Source: Rhodococcus gordoniae (GTDB lineage Bacteria > Actinomycetota > Actinomycetes > Mycobacteriales > Mycobacteriaceae). From it: a stretch of DNA of 64,000 bases. Below, piece after piece: positions 36,090 through 44,290 of the stretch. Location: contig NZ_LPZN01000011.1 in NCBI RefSeq assembly GCF_001646655.1, positions 101,496 through 165,495 on the forward strand, in the 5' to 3' direction. Made by a program: the position numbers and the translations under genes. The notes below the pieces were generated by a model, which made no database searches, had not been told where the DNA came from, and worked only from the letters and a program-made list of their open reading frames with translations. The number at the start of each line of letters is the position of its first letter. The stretch's first letter is position 1.

Positions 36090-38901
36090 GCGCCCATCCG
36101 ATCCCTGGCTCGTCACGGCGGCCGTCGCGCTGGTCGCACTCGGCATGCTCAACATGATCTCGACCGGCATGTCGTCGCTCGCCGTGCGTCACGCCGCGAT
36201 CGCCGCAGTGGGACTCGGCGCGATGTGGGCGACCTCCCGCATGCGGATCGCCGCCCTGAGTCGTTTCGGCTGGGCGTTGTTCACAGCCTCGGTGGTCCTG
36301 CTCGCGGCGGTGCCGTTGATCGGCATCGCGACCAAAGGCGCCCAGCGCTGGCTGAACCTGGGTGTCTTCACCCTGCAACCCTCCGAGATCGCCAAGCTCG
36401 CCCTGGTTCTGGTGCCCGCCGCGATACTGGCCGGCGGATACACGCTCGGCAGGTTCGTGGGGGTCCTGATCGTGTCGGCGTTGCCGATCGCGCTGGTGGC
36501 GTTGCAGCCCGACCTGTCGACCGCCGTGGTGCTCGTGGCCACCGTGCTGCTCATGCTGGTCCTGGGGCGGGTGCCGCTGCGTTCGCTGTTCCCGTTGTTC
36601 GCACTCGGGCTCGCCTCGCTGCCCCTGGCCGTGCTGTTCCTGCGTCCGTACCAGCTCGAGCGGATCCACGTCTTCCTGTCGGGCGGCGGCGCCGACCCCC
36701 AGGGGTCGGGTTGGGCGGCATGGCAGGCGGACATCGCGATCGGCAGTGCGGGCTGGTGGGGTCTCGGGCGCGAACCGGACTACGACCTCAGGGCCCAGTA
36801 CCTGCCCGAATCGCAGCACGATCTGGCCTTCGCGAGCCTGGTGTACGGGTGGGGCTTGGCGGCCGGTATCGCCGTCGTGCTGGCCGTCGTGATCATCGTG
36901 TGGCGTTCGGTGGTCGCCGCCCGCACGGCACGGACGCGGGAGGCGGCACTCGTCGCCGCGGGCGTCGGCGGGCTGTTCGGGCTGCACACCGCGGTGTCGG
37001 TGGCCCAGAGCCTGTCGCTGCTGCCGCACACCGGCATGCCGATTCCCGTCTTCAGTTACGGGGGCACCGCCTCGATCGTCGGATTCGTGTCCATCGGCCT
37101 CGTTCTCGCGGTACGCCGCGACGGTGTGACCCGGCAGCTGTGGGCCACCGAGTCCACGAAGCGGCGCCTGCCGCGGGGCGTGACGGCGGGGGCAGTGTTG
37201 ACGACGGCCTCGCTCGTCGCGATGTCGGTGTTCGCCTACCAGCTGCAGACCGACCACGGCACCGAACTGCGCGCGACCAGCGACACACAGATGTTGCGCT
37301 GCATCCGTTTACCCGCCGAACGCGGGCAGATCCTCGACCGGGCCGGCGTTCCGGTCGCGACCAATGTCGCCGAGTACACCGTCGCGGTGGTCGCCCGGAT
37401 GTTCGCCGAGAGCAACCCGTCGGCGCACCACGAACTCGCCGCGCTGCTCGGCATCACTCCGGAACAGCTCGAGGAGGAACTCCGGAGCGACGGGGAACTG
37501 CAGGTCGTGCTCGGACGCGTCGGGCCCGACCAGGCCCGGGCGATCGTCGACGCCCGGCTGCCGTGGGTGCTGGTCTACCCGACCGGACGCAGGCAGTACC
37601 CGCACGGGGAAGTGCTCGCGTCGCTCCTCGGGTACGTCGGGGTCGCGGACCGGCAGGACATGCAGGTCTGGCCGACCCTCGCGCTCGGATCGCGGGTCGG
37701 CAAGGCGGGACTGGAACGGCAGTACGACGCGCTGCTGCGCGGCGTCGACGGCCGCCAGTGCGTATACGTCGATCCGTCCGGGCGACCGGTGGGCACGGGG
37801 GAGCGGGTCGATCCGATACACGGCCACGACCTGCGGCTGCACCTCGACCTCGGTATGCAGCAGGCCGCGACCGAGGCCCTCGCCCAGGCGGTGCGCACCA
37901 GTGGAGGCGACCTCGGCGCGGCGGTCGTGATGGACGCCCGCACCGGTGCGGTGCTGGCGCTGGCGAGCGTGCCGGGCTACGACAACAACGTCTACGGACC
38001 TCCGGCCGATCTGGCCGCGATCGAAGCGCAGACCACGGGATCGGGGCCGGGCCGCATGCTGAACCACGCCGTCCAGACGGCGGTGCCGCCGGGCTCGACG
38101 TTCAAGATCGTGACGGCGTCGACGAACGCAGCTTTCGATGTGCTGTCACCGGACGCGTTCCTGGCAGGCGGCGCTGCCTATACCTACGGCGGTCACACCT
38201 TCGCCAACTGGCAGCCGATGGGCCCGAACAATCTGCTCGGGGCGATCCAGTGGTCCGACAACGTGTACTTCTACCAACTGGCCGACCTCCTCGGTCCCTA
38301 CCGCATCGCGGAGACCGCCGCCGAACTCGGGGTGGGCGCTCCCTCGGGAATCGACCTGCCCGCCGAATCCGCGGGTTTCCTCGGCACCCCGGACAACGTC
38401 GAGAGCATCGGAGGTGCCTGGTATCCGGGCTCGACCCTGTTGATGGGTATCGGTCAGGGCACCGTCACGGCGACCCCGATCCAGGTCGCGCGGTGGACGG
38501 CGGGTATCGCGTCGGGTCAGGTGGTGACCCCGCAGCTCGCCGCCGCCTACGGCCCCGGTGATGCGGTTCCGATTCCCACCGGGGCGCCGCACCGGCTGTC
38601 GTTCGCGGACAAGCTCGAACCGGTGCGGGCGGGCATGCGGGCGTCCGCCTCGGCCGGCACCGCCGGTCAGCTTGCGAGCCTGCCGGTCTCGGCCGCTGCC
38701 AAGACCGGTACGGCGGAGGATCCGTCGGCCCCCGGAAAGGGTCTCAACGCGTGGTTCTCCGCGGTGGTACCGGCCGAGGCACCGGAGGTCGTGGTGACGG
38801 CACTGGTGCGCGGTGGCGGGTTCGGTTCGGCCACTTCCGGGCCGGTGGTGAAGGGTCTGCTCGAGCGTTACCTCGCGCAGACCCGGGCACCGAATCCGTA
38901 A
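36076..38901 (+). CDS. Fused SEDS glycosyltransferase (FtsW/RodA type) and class B penicillin-binding protein
   Basis: A 941-aa protein from the GTG at 36076, overlapping the previous gene by 14 bp. Residues about 10-345 are a SEDS polytopic domain: KGAQRWLNLGVFTLQPSEIAK, DIAIGSAGWWGLG, LPESQHDLAFA (Asp249 matches the essential SEDS Asp) and FSYGGTASIVG. A connecting membrane helix (about 375-395) leads to a class B transpeptidase: pedestal motif RGQILDRAG, SxxK STFK (Ser674), SDN (727-729) and KTGT (876). One chain can thus both polymerise and cross-link peptidoglycan. In most bacteria RodA-PBP2 and FtsW-FtsI are separate proteins. Divisome or elongasome assignment is open, but the convergent mreB favours elongation. 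Confidence 0.93.
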   Translation: MTADRRPSDPWLVTAAVALVALGMLNMISTGMSSLAVRHAAIAAVGLGAMWATSRMRIAALSRFGWALFTASVVLLAAVPLIGIATKGAQRWLNLGVFTLQPSEIAKLALVLVPAAILAGGYTLGRFVGVLIVSALPIALVALQPDLSTAVVLVATVLLMLVLGRVPLRSLFPLFALGLASLPLAVLFLRPYQLERIHVFLSGGGADPQGSGWAAWQADIAIGSAGWWGLGREPDYDLRAQYLPESQHDLAFASLVYGWGLAAGIAVVLAVVIIVWRSVVAARTARTREAALVAAGVGGLFGLHTAVSVAQSLSLLPHTGMPIPVFSYGGTASIVGFVSIGLVLAVRRDGVTRQLWATESTKRRLPRGVTAGAVLTTASLVAMSVFAYQLQTDHGTELRATSDTQMLRCIRLPAERGQILDRAGVPVATNVAEYTVAVVARMFAESNPSAHHELAALLGITPEQLEEELRSDGELQVVLGRVGPDQARAIVDARLPWVLVYPTGRRQYPHGEVLASLLGYVGVADRQDMQVWPTLALGSRVGKAGLERQYDALLRGVDGRQCVYVDPSGRPVGTGERVDPIHGHDLRLHLDLGMQQAATEALAQAVRTSGGDLGAAVVMDARTGAVLALASVPGYDNNVYGPPADLAAIEAQTTGSGPGRMLNHAVQTAVPPGSTFKIVTASTNAAFDVLSPDAFLAGGAAYTYGGHTFANWQPMGPNNLLGAIQWSDNVYFYQLADLLGPYRIAETAAELGVGAPSGIDLPAESAGFLGTPDNVESIGGAWYPGSTLLMGIGQGTVTATPIQVARWTAGIASGQVVTPQLAAAYGPGDAVPIPTGAPHRLSFADKLEPVRAGMRASASAGTAGQLASLPVSAAAKTGTAEDPSAPGKGLNAWFSAVVPAEAPEVVVTALVRGGGFGSATSGPVVKGLLERYLAQTRAPNP

Positions 38902-38905
38902 GTGA

Positions 38906-39910
38906 TCAGGCAGCAGTCGACGACGCGGCGTAGGCGGCGAGCACCTCGGGCCGTTCCATGCAGGCCGTCGCGCCTTCGGCGACGCAGGTGAGAGGACGGT
39001 CGGCGGTCTTCACCGGGAGACCGAAGGCCTCCTCGAGCAGTTGCGGCACACCGCGGAGCATCGATCCTCCGCCGATCGCCAGGATGCCTTCGGCCATCAC
39101 GTCGCTGATCGCGCGTGGAGGCAGGTCGTCCAGGCAGGTCGACAACGTCTGCACGATGCTGGTCGTGGTGGGCCGCACCGCGTCCATGATCTCCTCGGTC
39201 TCGAGCGTCACCAGGCGCGCCCGGCCGGTCGCTGCGTCGCGACCCTCCACGACGAGCGACCGCTCGTCGGCGGTGTCGGGTGCCCCCACCTTCGCGCGTT
39301 CGGCGGTGAGTTCGCCGACGAGGATCCGGTGTTCCGCGCGGAGGTACCGGAGGATCGCGCTCGTCAGGTCGTTGCCGGCGATGCGGCAACTGCGATGGGA
39401 GAGGACGCCGCCGTAGCAGAGGGCGGTGACTTCCGAAGTGCCGCCACCGATGTCGACGACGAGATGGGTGCGGGGTTCGAGCGGGTCGATCCCGCAGCCG
39501 AGGGCGCCCGCGACCGGTTCGGGGATCAGGCCGACCTTGCGGAGCCCGGCCTCGTGTCCGACTTCGAGCAGTGCGCGACGTTCGAGCGGCGTGGCCCCTG
39601 CGGGAGCGGCGATGACGCCCGTCGGCCGTATGCCGTAGTGCCGGCGCGGTGAGATCTGTGCGAGGACGGCCGTGACGAATGTCCGTGCCGTGTCGAGATC
39701 CACGATCACCCCGTCGCGTATCGGGCGGATCGGGACGATCCCGGTAGGTGTGCGGTCGACGAGGTCGCTCGCGTCCTGGCCGATTGCGAGCGCTCGGCGT
39801 GGCTCCTTGATGCGAACCATCATCAGCGACGGCTCGTTGAGGACTATGCCCTCGTCGGGGGTTCCGACGACGGTGTTGGCTGTTCCGAGATCGATACCGA
39901 ATCCACGCAC
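38906..39910 (-). CDS. mreB: MreB-family actin homologue
   Basis: A 334-aa protein from the ATG at 39910. Actin-fold nucleotide motifs are in place: phosphate 1 FGIDLGTANT (4-13), phosphate 2 VVDIGGGTSEV, connect 1 PEPVAGALGCG and the adenosine motif AIGGGSMLRGVPQ. It should form membrane-bound filaments that steer lateral wall synthesis. Mycobacterium and Corynebacterium lack MreB and grow at the poles, so its presence in a mycolate-type genome is notable. No mreC or mreD is nearby. The gene is convergent (5 bp) with the SEDS-PBP fusion, which suggests a linked module even though the two are not cotranscribed. Confidence 0.9.
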   Translation of the reverse strand: MRGFGIDLGTANTVVGTPDEGIVLNEPSLMMVRIKEPRRALAIGQDASDLVDRTPTGIVPIRPIRDGVIVDLDTARTFVTAVLAQISPRRHYGIRPTGVIAAPAGATPLERRALLEVGHEAGLRKVGLIPEPVAGALGCGIDPLEPRTHLVVDIGGGTSEVTALCYGGVLSHRSCRIAGNDLTSAILRYLRAEHRILVGELTAERAKVGAPDTADERSLVVEGRDAATGRARLVTLETEEIMDAVRPTTTSIVQTLSTCLDDLPPRAISDVMAEGILAIGGGSMLRGVPQLLEEAFGLPVKTADRPLTCVAEGATACMERPEVLAAYAASSTAA

Positions 39911-40244
39911 GTCGGCCTCCGGGGAGAGTGCAGCAGGAATGTTTCCGATGATGTGTGACAGAGGTATTGGGGGACGTGGGCATCGAGGGAAATGTGGTGT
40001 ACCAAAGTTACCGCCGCCGTATTCCCCTTCGAGCGGTGTTTGCCGGAATGATACTTACGCGCTCCCCGCGTGCTCGGTGGGCCACCGGGTCGTGACCCCG
40101 ATTCGCCGTGTATCGGCTGTTCGTCCGCGATGGATCTGCCGGTTCGTCTGCCCTGCAACGGAAATACGCACAAATTTGCTGACGGCTCGGTTCTCGTCCT
40201 TCGCGCAGTGGGCCGACGCGAACGTGGGCCGGTTCCGCTGAGAT
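39911..40244. other. Intergenic region upstream of mreB
   Basis: A 334-bp stretch between the mreB start and the stop of the minus-strand HTH gene. It must contain the mreB promoter. I see no repeat, palindrome or ORF that I would defend. Confidence 0.5.
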
Positions 40245-40796
40245 CTACTCCTCTTCGGATGGAGCGGTGGGGGGAGCGGGGATCACCGCGGTCGTCAGGG
40301 TGATGCGCATCCGGTCGTCACCTGTATCCGTACGATACGGGGCGAGGATGTCGGCGAGCCTGCTCTGGATCTCCGCGAGATCGCCGGTGGTGACGTAGAG
40401 CGGGGTAGTCCCGAAACCCAGATAGTCGCGCAGGCTTCGATCGCCGTCCTGGATGAACCTGTCGAAGCTCTCGCCGAGCGCGCCGAGGAATGTGACGAAG
40501 GCATTGCGTAGTTCGGCATCGCTCATGGCGGCGAGATCGTCGTGGCCGACGTGGGCCATACGGTCGCCGAGCGCGAGGGTGCGTTCGACGGTTCCGCGCA
40601 CGCGACGTTCGTCGACGACGGTGACGATCTCGGCGTCGATCAAGGCTGCGACGTGCCGGTAGAGCGTGGCCTGGGTGACGTCGGGGAGTGCCGATCGGAG
40701 CTCGCTCGTGGTCAGCTGCCGTCCTCCGAGTTGCTGGACGATGCGCAGCCGGACCGGGTGCAGCACGACTTTCGCGATCGGCGGCGTCTTCGCCAT
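40245..40796 (-). CDS. Winged helix-turn-helix transcriptional regulator
   Basis: A 183-aa protein from the ATG at 40796. The N-terminal 80 residues form an ArsR/PadR-like winged helix (HPVRLRIVQQLGGRQLTTSE, then VTQATLYRHVAALIDAEIV and a wing with ERRVRGTVERTLAL). The C-terminal helical part is of the type found in a common actinobacterial HTH family that senses an unknown ligand. The divergent 119-aa gene and the palindrome between the two starts suggest that it regulates both. Confidence 0.82.
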   Translation of the reverse strand: MAKTPPIAKVVLHPVRLRIVQQLGGRQLTTSELRSALPDVTQATLYRHVAALIDAEIVTVVDERRVRGTVERTLALGDRMAHVGHDDLAAMSDAELRNAFVTFLGALGESFDRFIQDGDRSLRDYLGFGTTPLYVTTGDLAEIQSRLADILAPYRTDTGDDRMRITLTTAVIPAPPTAPSEEE

Positions 40797-40815
40797 CGGT
40801 ACCTACCCCTCATTG

Positions 40816-40830
40816 TTATCAATGTGATAA
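40816..40830. promoter_or_regulatory. Perfect palindromic operator TTATCA-ATG-TGATAA
   Basis: A 15-bp perfect inverted repeat in an AT-rich island within GC-rich DNA. It lies 20 bp from the minus-strand regulator start and 49 bp from the plus-strand start, ideal for divergent control by the HTH protein. Confidence 0.75.
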
Positions 40831-40878
40831 TGTTCTCAGTGCTGTAGCCAGTTTACCGTCGACGGAAGGTCCGACGTC

Positions 40879-41238
40879 ATGGCCGAAACGACATGCGACA
40901 ACGCAACCCTCCACCTGTCCTTCTCTCGGTGGGAGGCCTTCATGGTCCGCCGAACCGCGATGGAGGTGCCGATCTCGGCGATCACCGGCGTGGAGGTCCT
41001 GCCGGGATGGACGTCCGAGATCCTCGGCATCAGATCCGGCCTGGTGATCTCCGGATACCTGAAAGTAGGCACCTTCCGGCACCCGCACGGCATCAAGCGC
41101 CTGGTCGCCATGAAGCGAGGCCGTCCGGTGCTGCGCGTCGCGCTGGGTGGCTCCGGCGTCGACTTCGACGAGCTTCTCCTGAGTTCTCCGGAGGCGTACA
41201 CCCTCGCGGACGCCCTGCGCTCGGCCGGGGTCCGATGA
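40879..41238 (+). CDS. Small PH-like protein of unknown function
   Basis: A 119-aa product from the ATG at 40879 with GGAAGG upstream. 'AMEVPISAITGVEVLPGWTS' and 'RPVLRVALGGSGVDFDELLL' give the strand pattern of short bacterial PH-like domains. There are no membrane helices and no catalytic motif. It is divergent from the HTH regulator and probably its main target. Confidence 0.65.
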   Translation: MAETTCDNATLHLSFSRWEAFMVRRTAMEVPISAITGVEVLPGWTSEILGIRSGLVISGYLKVGTFRHPHGIKRLVAMKRGRPVLRVALGGSGVDFDELLLSSPEAYTLADALRSAGVR

Positions 41239-41257
41239 TCGGCGGAGTCCCTACCTC

Positions 41258-41923
41258 TCAGTCGGTGAGCTCCGCGAACAGCCCCTGCGCCGCCTCCACG
41301 GTGGCGTCCTCGTCGCCGGCGATGACGGCGGCGACCAAGGTGGTGTGTTCGGGTTCGAAACCCAGGCCCGTGACTCGGACGTGCCGGTCGATGGTGCGGC
41401 GGATCGACGGAAGCAGCGAGTCGTAGAACTCGAGGTACACCGCGTTGTGGCTGGCCTCGACGATGGCGCGGTGCAGGGCGACGTCGGCGGTCACCGCGGC
41501 GTCGATGTCGGATCCGGCGAACAATCGGTTGCGCTCGGCGAGCAACTGTTCGAGCCGGGCCACGTCGTCGGGGGTGCGCCGACGCGCGGCCAGGACGGCG
41601 GCGGTGACGTCGAGGGCCTGCCGTAGTTCGAGCACGTCGCGTTCGTGGGCCGTGGCGAAATACTTGCCGAGGGTGCCGGTGACGTGGGAGGTCGCGAGGA
41701 CGTAGGTGCCCGAGCCCTGGCGACGTTCGAGCATGCCGGTGTGGACGAGGGCCTGCACGGCTTCGCGGACGGTGTTGCGGCCGGTGCCGGTGAATTCGCA
41801 CAGGTGCGGTTCGGTGGGGATCTTCTCACCGACCTTCCAGCGTCCGCTGCAGATCTCGCTGCGCAACTGTTCGGTGACCTGCTCGATCAGGTTCGTGCGC
41901 TGAACAGGTTTTCCCAAAGTCAT
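41258..41923 (-). CDS. GntR/FadR-family transcriptional regulator with FCD domain
   Basis: A 221-aa protein from the ATG at 41923. The winged helix is standard GntR (LIEQVTEQLRSEICSGRWKV, then IPTEPHLCEFTGTGRNTVRE and RRQGSGTYV). The C-terminal FCD domain (about 90-221) has Asp and His residues (AVTADVALHRAIVEASHN, HTTLVAAVIAGDED) that usually bind a metal and a carboxylate ligand. The divergent MFS transporter starts only 11 bp away, so the regulator probably controls uptake of its own ligand. Confidence 0.88.
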   Translation of the reverse strand: MTLGKPVQRTNLIEQVTEQLRSEICSGRWKVGEKIPTEPHLCEFTGTGRNTVREAVQALVHTGMLERRQGSGTYVLATSHVTGTLGKYFATAHERDVLELRQALDVTAAVLAARRRTPDDVARLEQLLAERNRLFAGSDIDAAVTADVALHRAIVEASHNAVYLEFYDSLLPSIRRTIDRHVRVTGLGFEPEHTTLVAAVIAGDEDATVEAAQGLFAELTD

Positions 41924-41926
41924 CCC

Positions 41927-41939
41927 ATCATCCTATGAT
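41927..41939. promoter_or_regulatory. Candidate GntR operator ATCAT-CCT-ATGAT
   Basis: A perfect 5-bp inverted repeat with a 3-bp spacer, overlapping the ATG of the MFS gene (41935) and sitting 3 bp from the regulator's start. The gap leaves no room for separate promoters and ribosome binding sites, so leaderless or internal promoters are implied. Confidence 0.5.
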
Positions 41940-43155
41940 TTTCGGCGTGAGTCTTCTTCGTGGTCGTCTGCTGGTGTTCTGTGCGATCGCGATGTCGGCA
42001 CTCGTCCTGAGGCTCGCGGTCACCTCGTTCAGTCCCCTCGCTGCGCAGATCAGTGAGGAGATCGGCTTCTCGTCCACGATCGTCGGTGTGTTCGGCATGA
42101 TCCCGACCGCGATGTTCGCGGTCTTCGGTCTGGCCACCCCGGCGCTCGGCCGACGATGGGGACTCGAACGCACCGCGCTGATCGCGATGCTCATGGCAGG
42201 CGCCGGCATGGCGATCCGGGCGCTGATGACCGACACCTGGTCGCTGCTGCTCCTGTCGGCCGTCGCGCTGGGCGGGATGGGCATCGGCAACGTCGTCATC
42301 CCTCCTCTGGTCAAGCGCTACTTCTCCGACACGCTGGCACTCGTCAGCTCGGTATACATCGTGGGTGTGCAGCTCGGCACCATCGTGCCCGCTTTCGTCG
42401 CGGTCCCGCTCGCCGACGCGTTCGGCTGGCGCGTCTCGCTCGGAGTGTGGGCGCTGATCGGATTCGCTGCAGCGCTCCCGTGGACGTGGGTCCTGCTGCG
42501 GCGCCGCGGCGACGCTGCCGAGGACGCCGTACCCGCGGAGCAGCACGCCCCCGGCCGGGTGTGGCGCTCGCCGGTGGGCTGGGGGATGGCCGGCATGTTC
42601 GGCATGACGTCCCTCGTCACCTACTCGATGTTCACGTGGATTCCCGACATCCTCGCCGACGCCGGAGCCGGCCCGGCCTTCGGTGGTGCGATGGTGGGAC
42701 TGTTCGCTTTGCTGGGGCTGGTCTCCGCGTTCGGCGCTCCGTCGCTGTGTGCGCGGATGGAGAACCCGTTCCCGGTGGTCCTGGCGTGCGCCGCGTGTTT
42801 CCTCATCGCGTTCGCGGGCCTGTGGATCGCGCCGATGAGTGCGCCGATCCTGTGGGTCGTGCTCCTCGGACTCGGGCCCAGCACCTTCCCGATGGCGCTG
42901 ACCCTCATCAATCTGCGTTCCCGCACCTCCGCCGGATCCGCCGCTCTGTCGGGCTTCACCCAGGGTGTGGGCTACAGCGCCGCGTGCCTCGGCCCGCTGC
43001 TGTTCGGCGTCTTCCACGACCTCACCTCGGGCTGGACCGCCTCGTTCGTCTTCATGACGGTCGCTGTCGCGGTGCTGGTGACCGGCGCCTACCAGGCGTG
43101 CAAGCCGCGGGTGGTCGAGGACAGCTGGAACGCCCGCCCGATTTCGGTGGGGTAG
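41935..43155 (+). CDS. MFS transporter of the CynX/NimT type
   Basis: A 406-aa protein with about 12 membrane helices, from the ATG at 41935 (GTG at 41947 is possible). It has the layout of the cyanate/2-nitroimidazole MFS subfamily: LVLRLAVTSFSPLAAQISEE, GMGIGNVVIPPLVKRYF and GLGPSTFPMALTLINLRSRT. Substrates of this group are small anions or drugs. Here an organic acid is plausible from the FCD regulator beside it. A hairpin begins at its stop codon. Confidence 0.88.
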   Translation: MIFGVSLLRGRLLVFCAIAMSALVLRLAVTSFSPLAAQISEEIGFSSTIVGVFGMIPTAMFAVFGLATPALGRRWGLERTALIAMLMAGAGMAIRALMTDTWSLLLLSAVALGGMGIGNVVIPPLVKRYFSDTLALVSSVYIVGVQLGTIVPAFVAVPLADAFGWRVSLGVWALIGFAAALPWTWVLLRRRGDAAEDAVPAEQHAPGRVWRSPVGWGMAGMFGMTSLVTYSMFTWIPDILADAGAGPAFGGAMVGLFALLGLVSAFGAPSLCARMENPFPVVLACAACFLIAFAGLWIAPMSAPILWVVLLGLGPSTFPMALTLINLRSRTSAGSAALSGFTQGVGYSAACLGPLLFGVFHDLTSGWTASFVFMTVAVAVLVTGAYQACKPRVVEDSWNARPISVG

Positions 43156-43173
43156 ACCCCGCCCGGCGGGGTC
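43155..43173 (+). terminator. Hairpin terminator of the MFS gene
   Basis: GACCCCGCC-C-GGCGGGGTC, a perfect 9-bp stem with a single central base, starting on the last base of the TAG stop. Confidence 0.65.
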
Positions 43174-43194
43174 CCGGCCCAGTCGAATCGATTC

Positions 43195-43233
43195 GGGTGG
43201 GTTGATCCCCGCTGAGCGGGGCCGGGCCCACCC
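43195..43233. repeat. Nested hairpin, family B
   Basis: Outer arms GGGTGGG/CCCACCC enclose a perfect inner palindrome CCCCGC-TGA-GCGGGG (43207-43221). It shares GTGGGTTGATCCCC-type sequence with the element at 28016-28050 (there in the opposite orientation). It lies between the MFS gene and the rhodanese gene. Confidence 0.65.
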
Positions 43234-43287
43234 AGGTCGTACGGCTGCTCTACTGGAGGGAGATACCGAGTGCAGAGGAGGACCTCG

Positions 43288-44166
43288 ATGAGCGACACGA
43301 AGCCGAGCACCGTCTCTCCGGAGTGGTTGTACGAGCAGTTGGGCGACGAAGATCTCGTCATCGTCGATGCCACCGTGCACCTGAGCATGCCGCCGGACGG
43401 GTCCGTGCACGTCGAACCCGGCTTGGCGACCTACCTGGAGGAACACATCCCCGGTGCGGTCTACGCCGACCTGTTCACGGACTTCTCCGATCATCAAGCC
43501 CCGCAACCGTTCACTGCGGCGCCGTCGGAGCGCTTCGCCACAGCCGCGGGCGCCGTCGGTATCGGTGAAGGTCGCCGCGTCGTGCTGTACGACCAGAAGA
43601 ACGGCATCTGGGCGGCGCGGCTGTGGTGGCAGCTGCGACTCGAAGGTTTCGACGATGCCGCCGTGCTCGACGGCGGGCTACCCGCCTGGAAGGCCGCCGG
43701 CTACCCGGTCTCCGACGAGCAGGTGGTGCCACACGGCGCGACCTTCACGTCGCGGCATCGTCCGGAGTTGGTGCGGTCGACGGAGGAGGTTGCGGCGTCG
43801 CTCGACGACCCGAACACGCTGATCATCAACGCCTTGGATCCTGCGACCTACCGTGGTGAGAGCCCGTCCTATCCACGGCGCGGGCACATCCCCGGCAGCA
43901 TCAACATTTCCTTCGGCGAACTCGTCGATCCGTCGACCGGGCGCCTGAAGCCGGCGGCGGAACTGCGGGAGATCTTCGACGAGGCGGGCGCACTGAACCC
44001 GGACGTCACGCCGGTGACCTACTGCGGTGGCGGCATCGCAGCCTCGGGACTCGCGCATGCACTCGCGGTCGCGGGCCGGTCGGATGTCGCGGTGTACGAC
44101 GGTTCGCTCAACGCGTGGACCGCCGACGAGTCCCTGCCGCTCGTGGAGGGCCCCGAACCCCGCTGA
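43288..44166 (+). CDS. sseA: Two-domain rhodanese (thiosulfate/mercaptopyruvate sulfurtransferase)
   Basis: A 292-aa protein from the ATG at 43288 with AGGAGG 8-13 nt upstream. Two rhodanese domains in tandem are visible: an N-terminal one (VIVDATVHLSMP, GAVYADLFTDFSD, RRVVLYDQKNGIWAARLWW) without a Cys and a C-terminal one (HIPGSINISFGELV) with the catalytic loop TYCGGGIAASGLA. The enzyme transfers sulfur from thiosulfate or 3-mercaptopyruvate to an acceptor such as cyanide or thiols. The single gene is followed by a strong hairpin. Confidence 0.88.
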   Translation: MSDTKPSTVSPEWLYEQLGDEDLVIVDATVHLSMPPDGSVHVEPGLATYLEEHIPGAVYADLFTDFSDHQAPQPFTAAPSERFATAAGAVGIGEGRRVVLYDQKNGIWAARLWWQLRLEGFDDAAVLDGGLPAWKAAGYPVSDEQVVPHGATFTSRHRPELVRSTEEVAASLDDPNTLIINALDPATYRGESPSYPRRGHIPGSINISFGELVDPSTGRLKPAAELREIFDEAGALNPDVTPVTYCGGGIAASGLAHALAVAGRSDVAVYDGSLNAWTADESLPLVEGPEPR

Positions 44167-44176
44167 TTCTCCGACA

Positions 44177-44221
44177 CTTCGGTGTTCTCGACGTCGCACA
44201 GCGCTGTCGAGAACACCGAAG
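44177..44221 (+). terminator. Hairpin after sseA, family A
   Basis: A perfect 16-bp stem, CTTCGGTGTTCTCGAC (44177-44192) and GTCGAGAACACCGAAG (44206-44221), with a 13-nt loop, 10 bp after the sseA stop. The stem sequence is shared with elements at 27919 and 60468. Confidence 0.75.
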
Positions 44222-44242
44222 CGCACTTCACCGTTGCCTCAC

Positions 44243-44262
44243 TTAGAGCAAATATGATCTAA
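44243..44262 (+). promoter_or_regulatory. Palindromic operator upstream of pnuC-nadR
   Basis: TTAGAGCAAATATGATCTAA is a 20-bp imperfect palindrome (outer arms TTAGA/TCTAA) in an AT-rich patch, 28 bp before the pnuC start. It is a likely site for a regulator of NAD salvage, such as a NrtR- or NiaR-type repressor, coded elsewhere. It may overlap the -10 region. Confidence 0.65.
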
Positions 44263-44290
44263 TTGCCGTCACAAGCGAAAGGCGGCGACG

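Noticed and set aside
41920..43506. A 528-codon minus-strand frame opposite the MFS gene
   Set aside because: It is an Arg/Glu/His-rich shadow frame that crosses the gene boundary and the hairpins.
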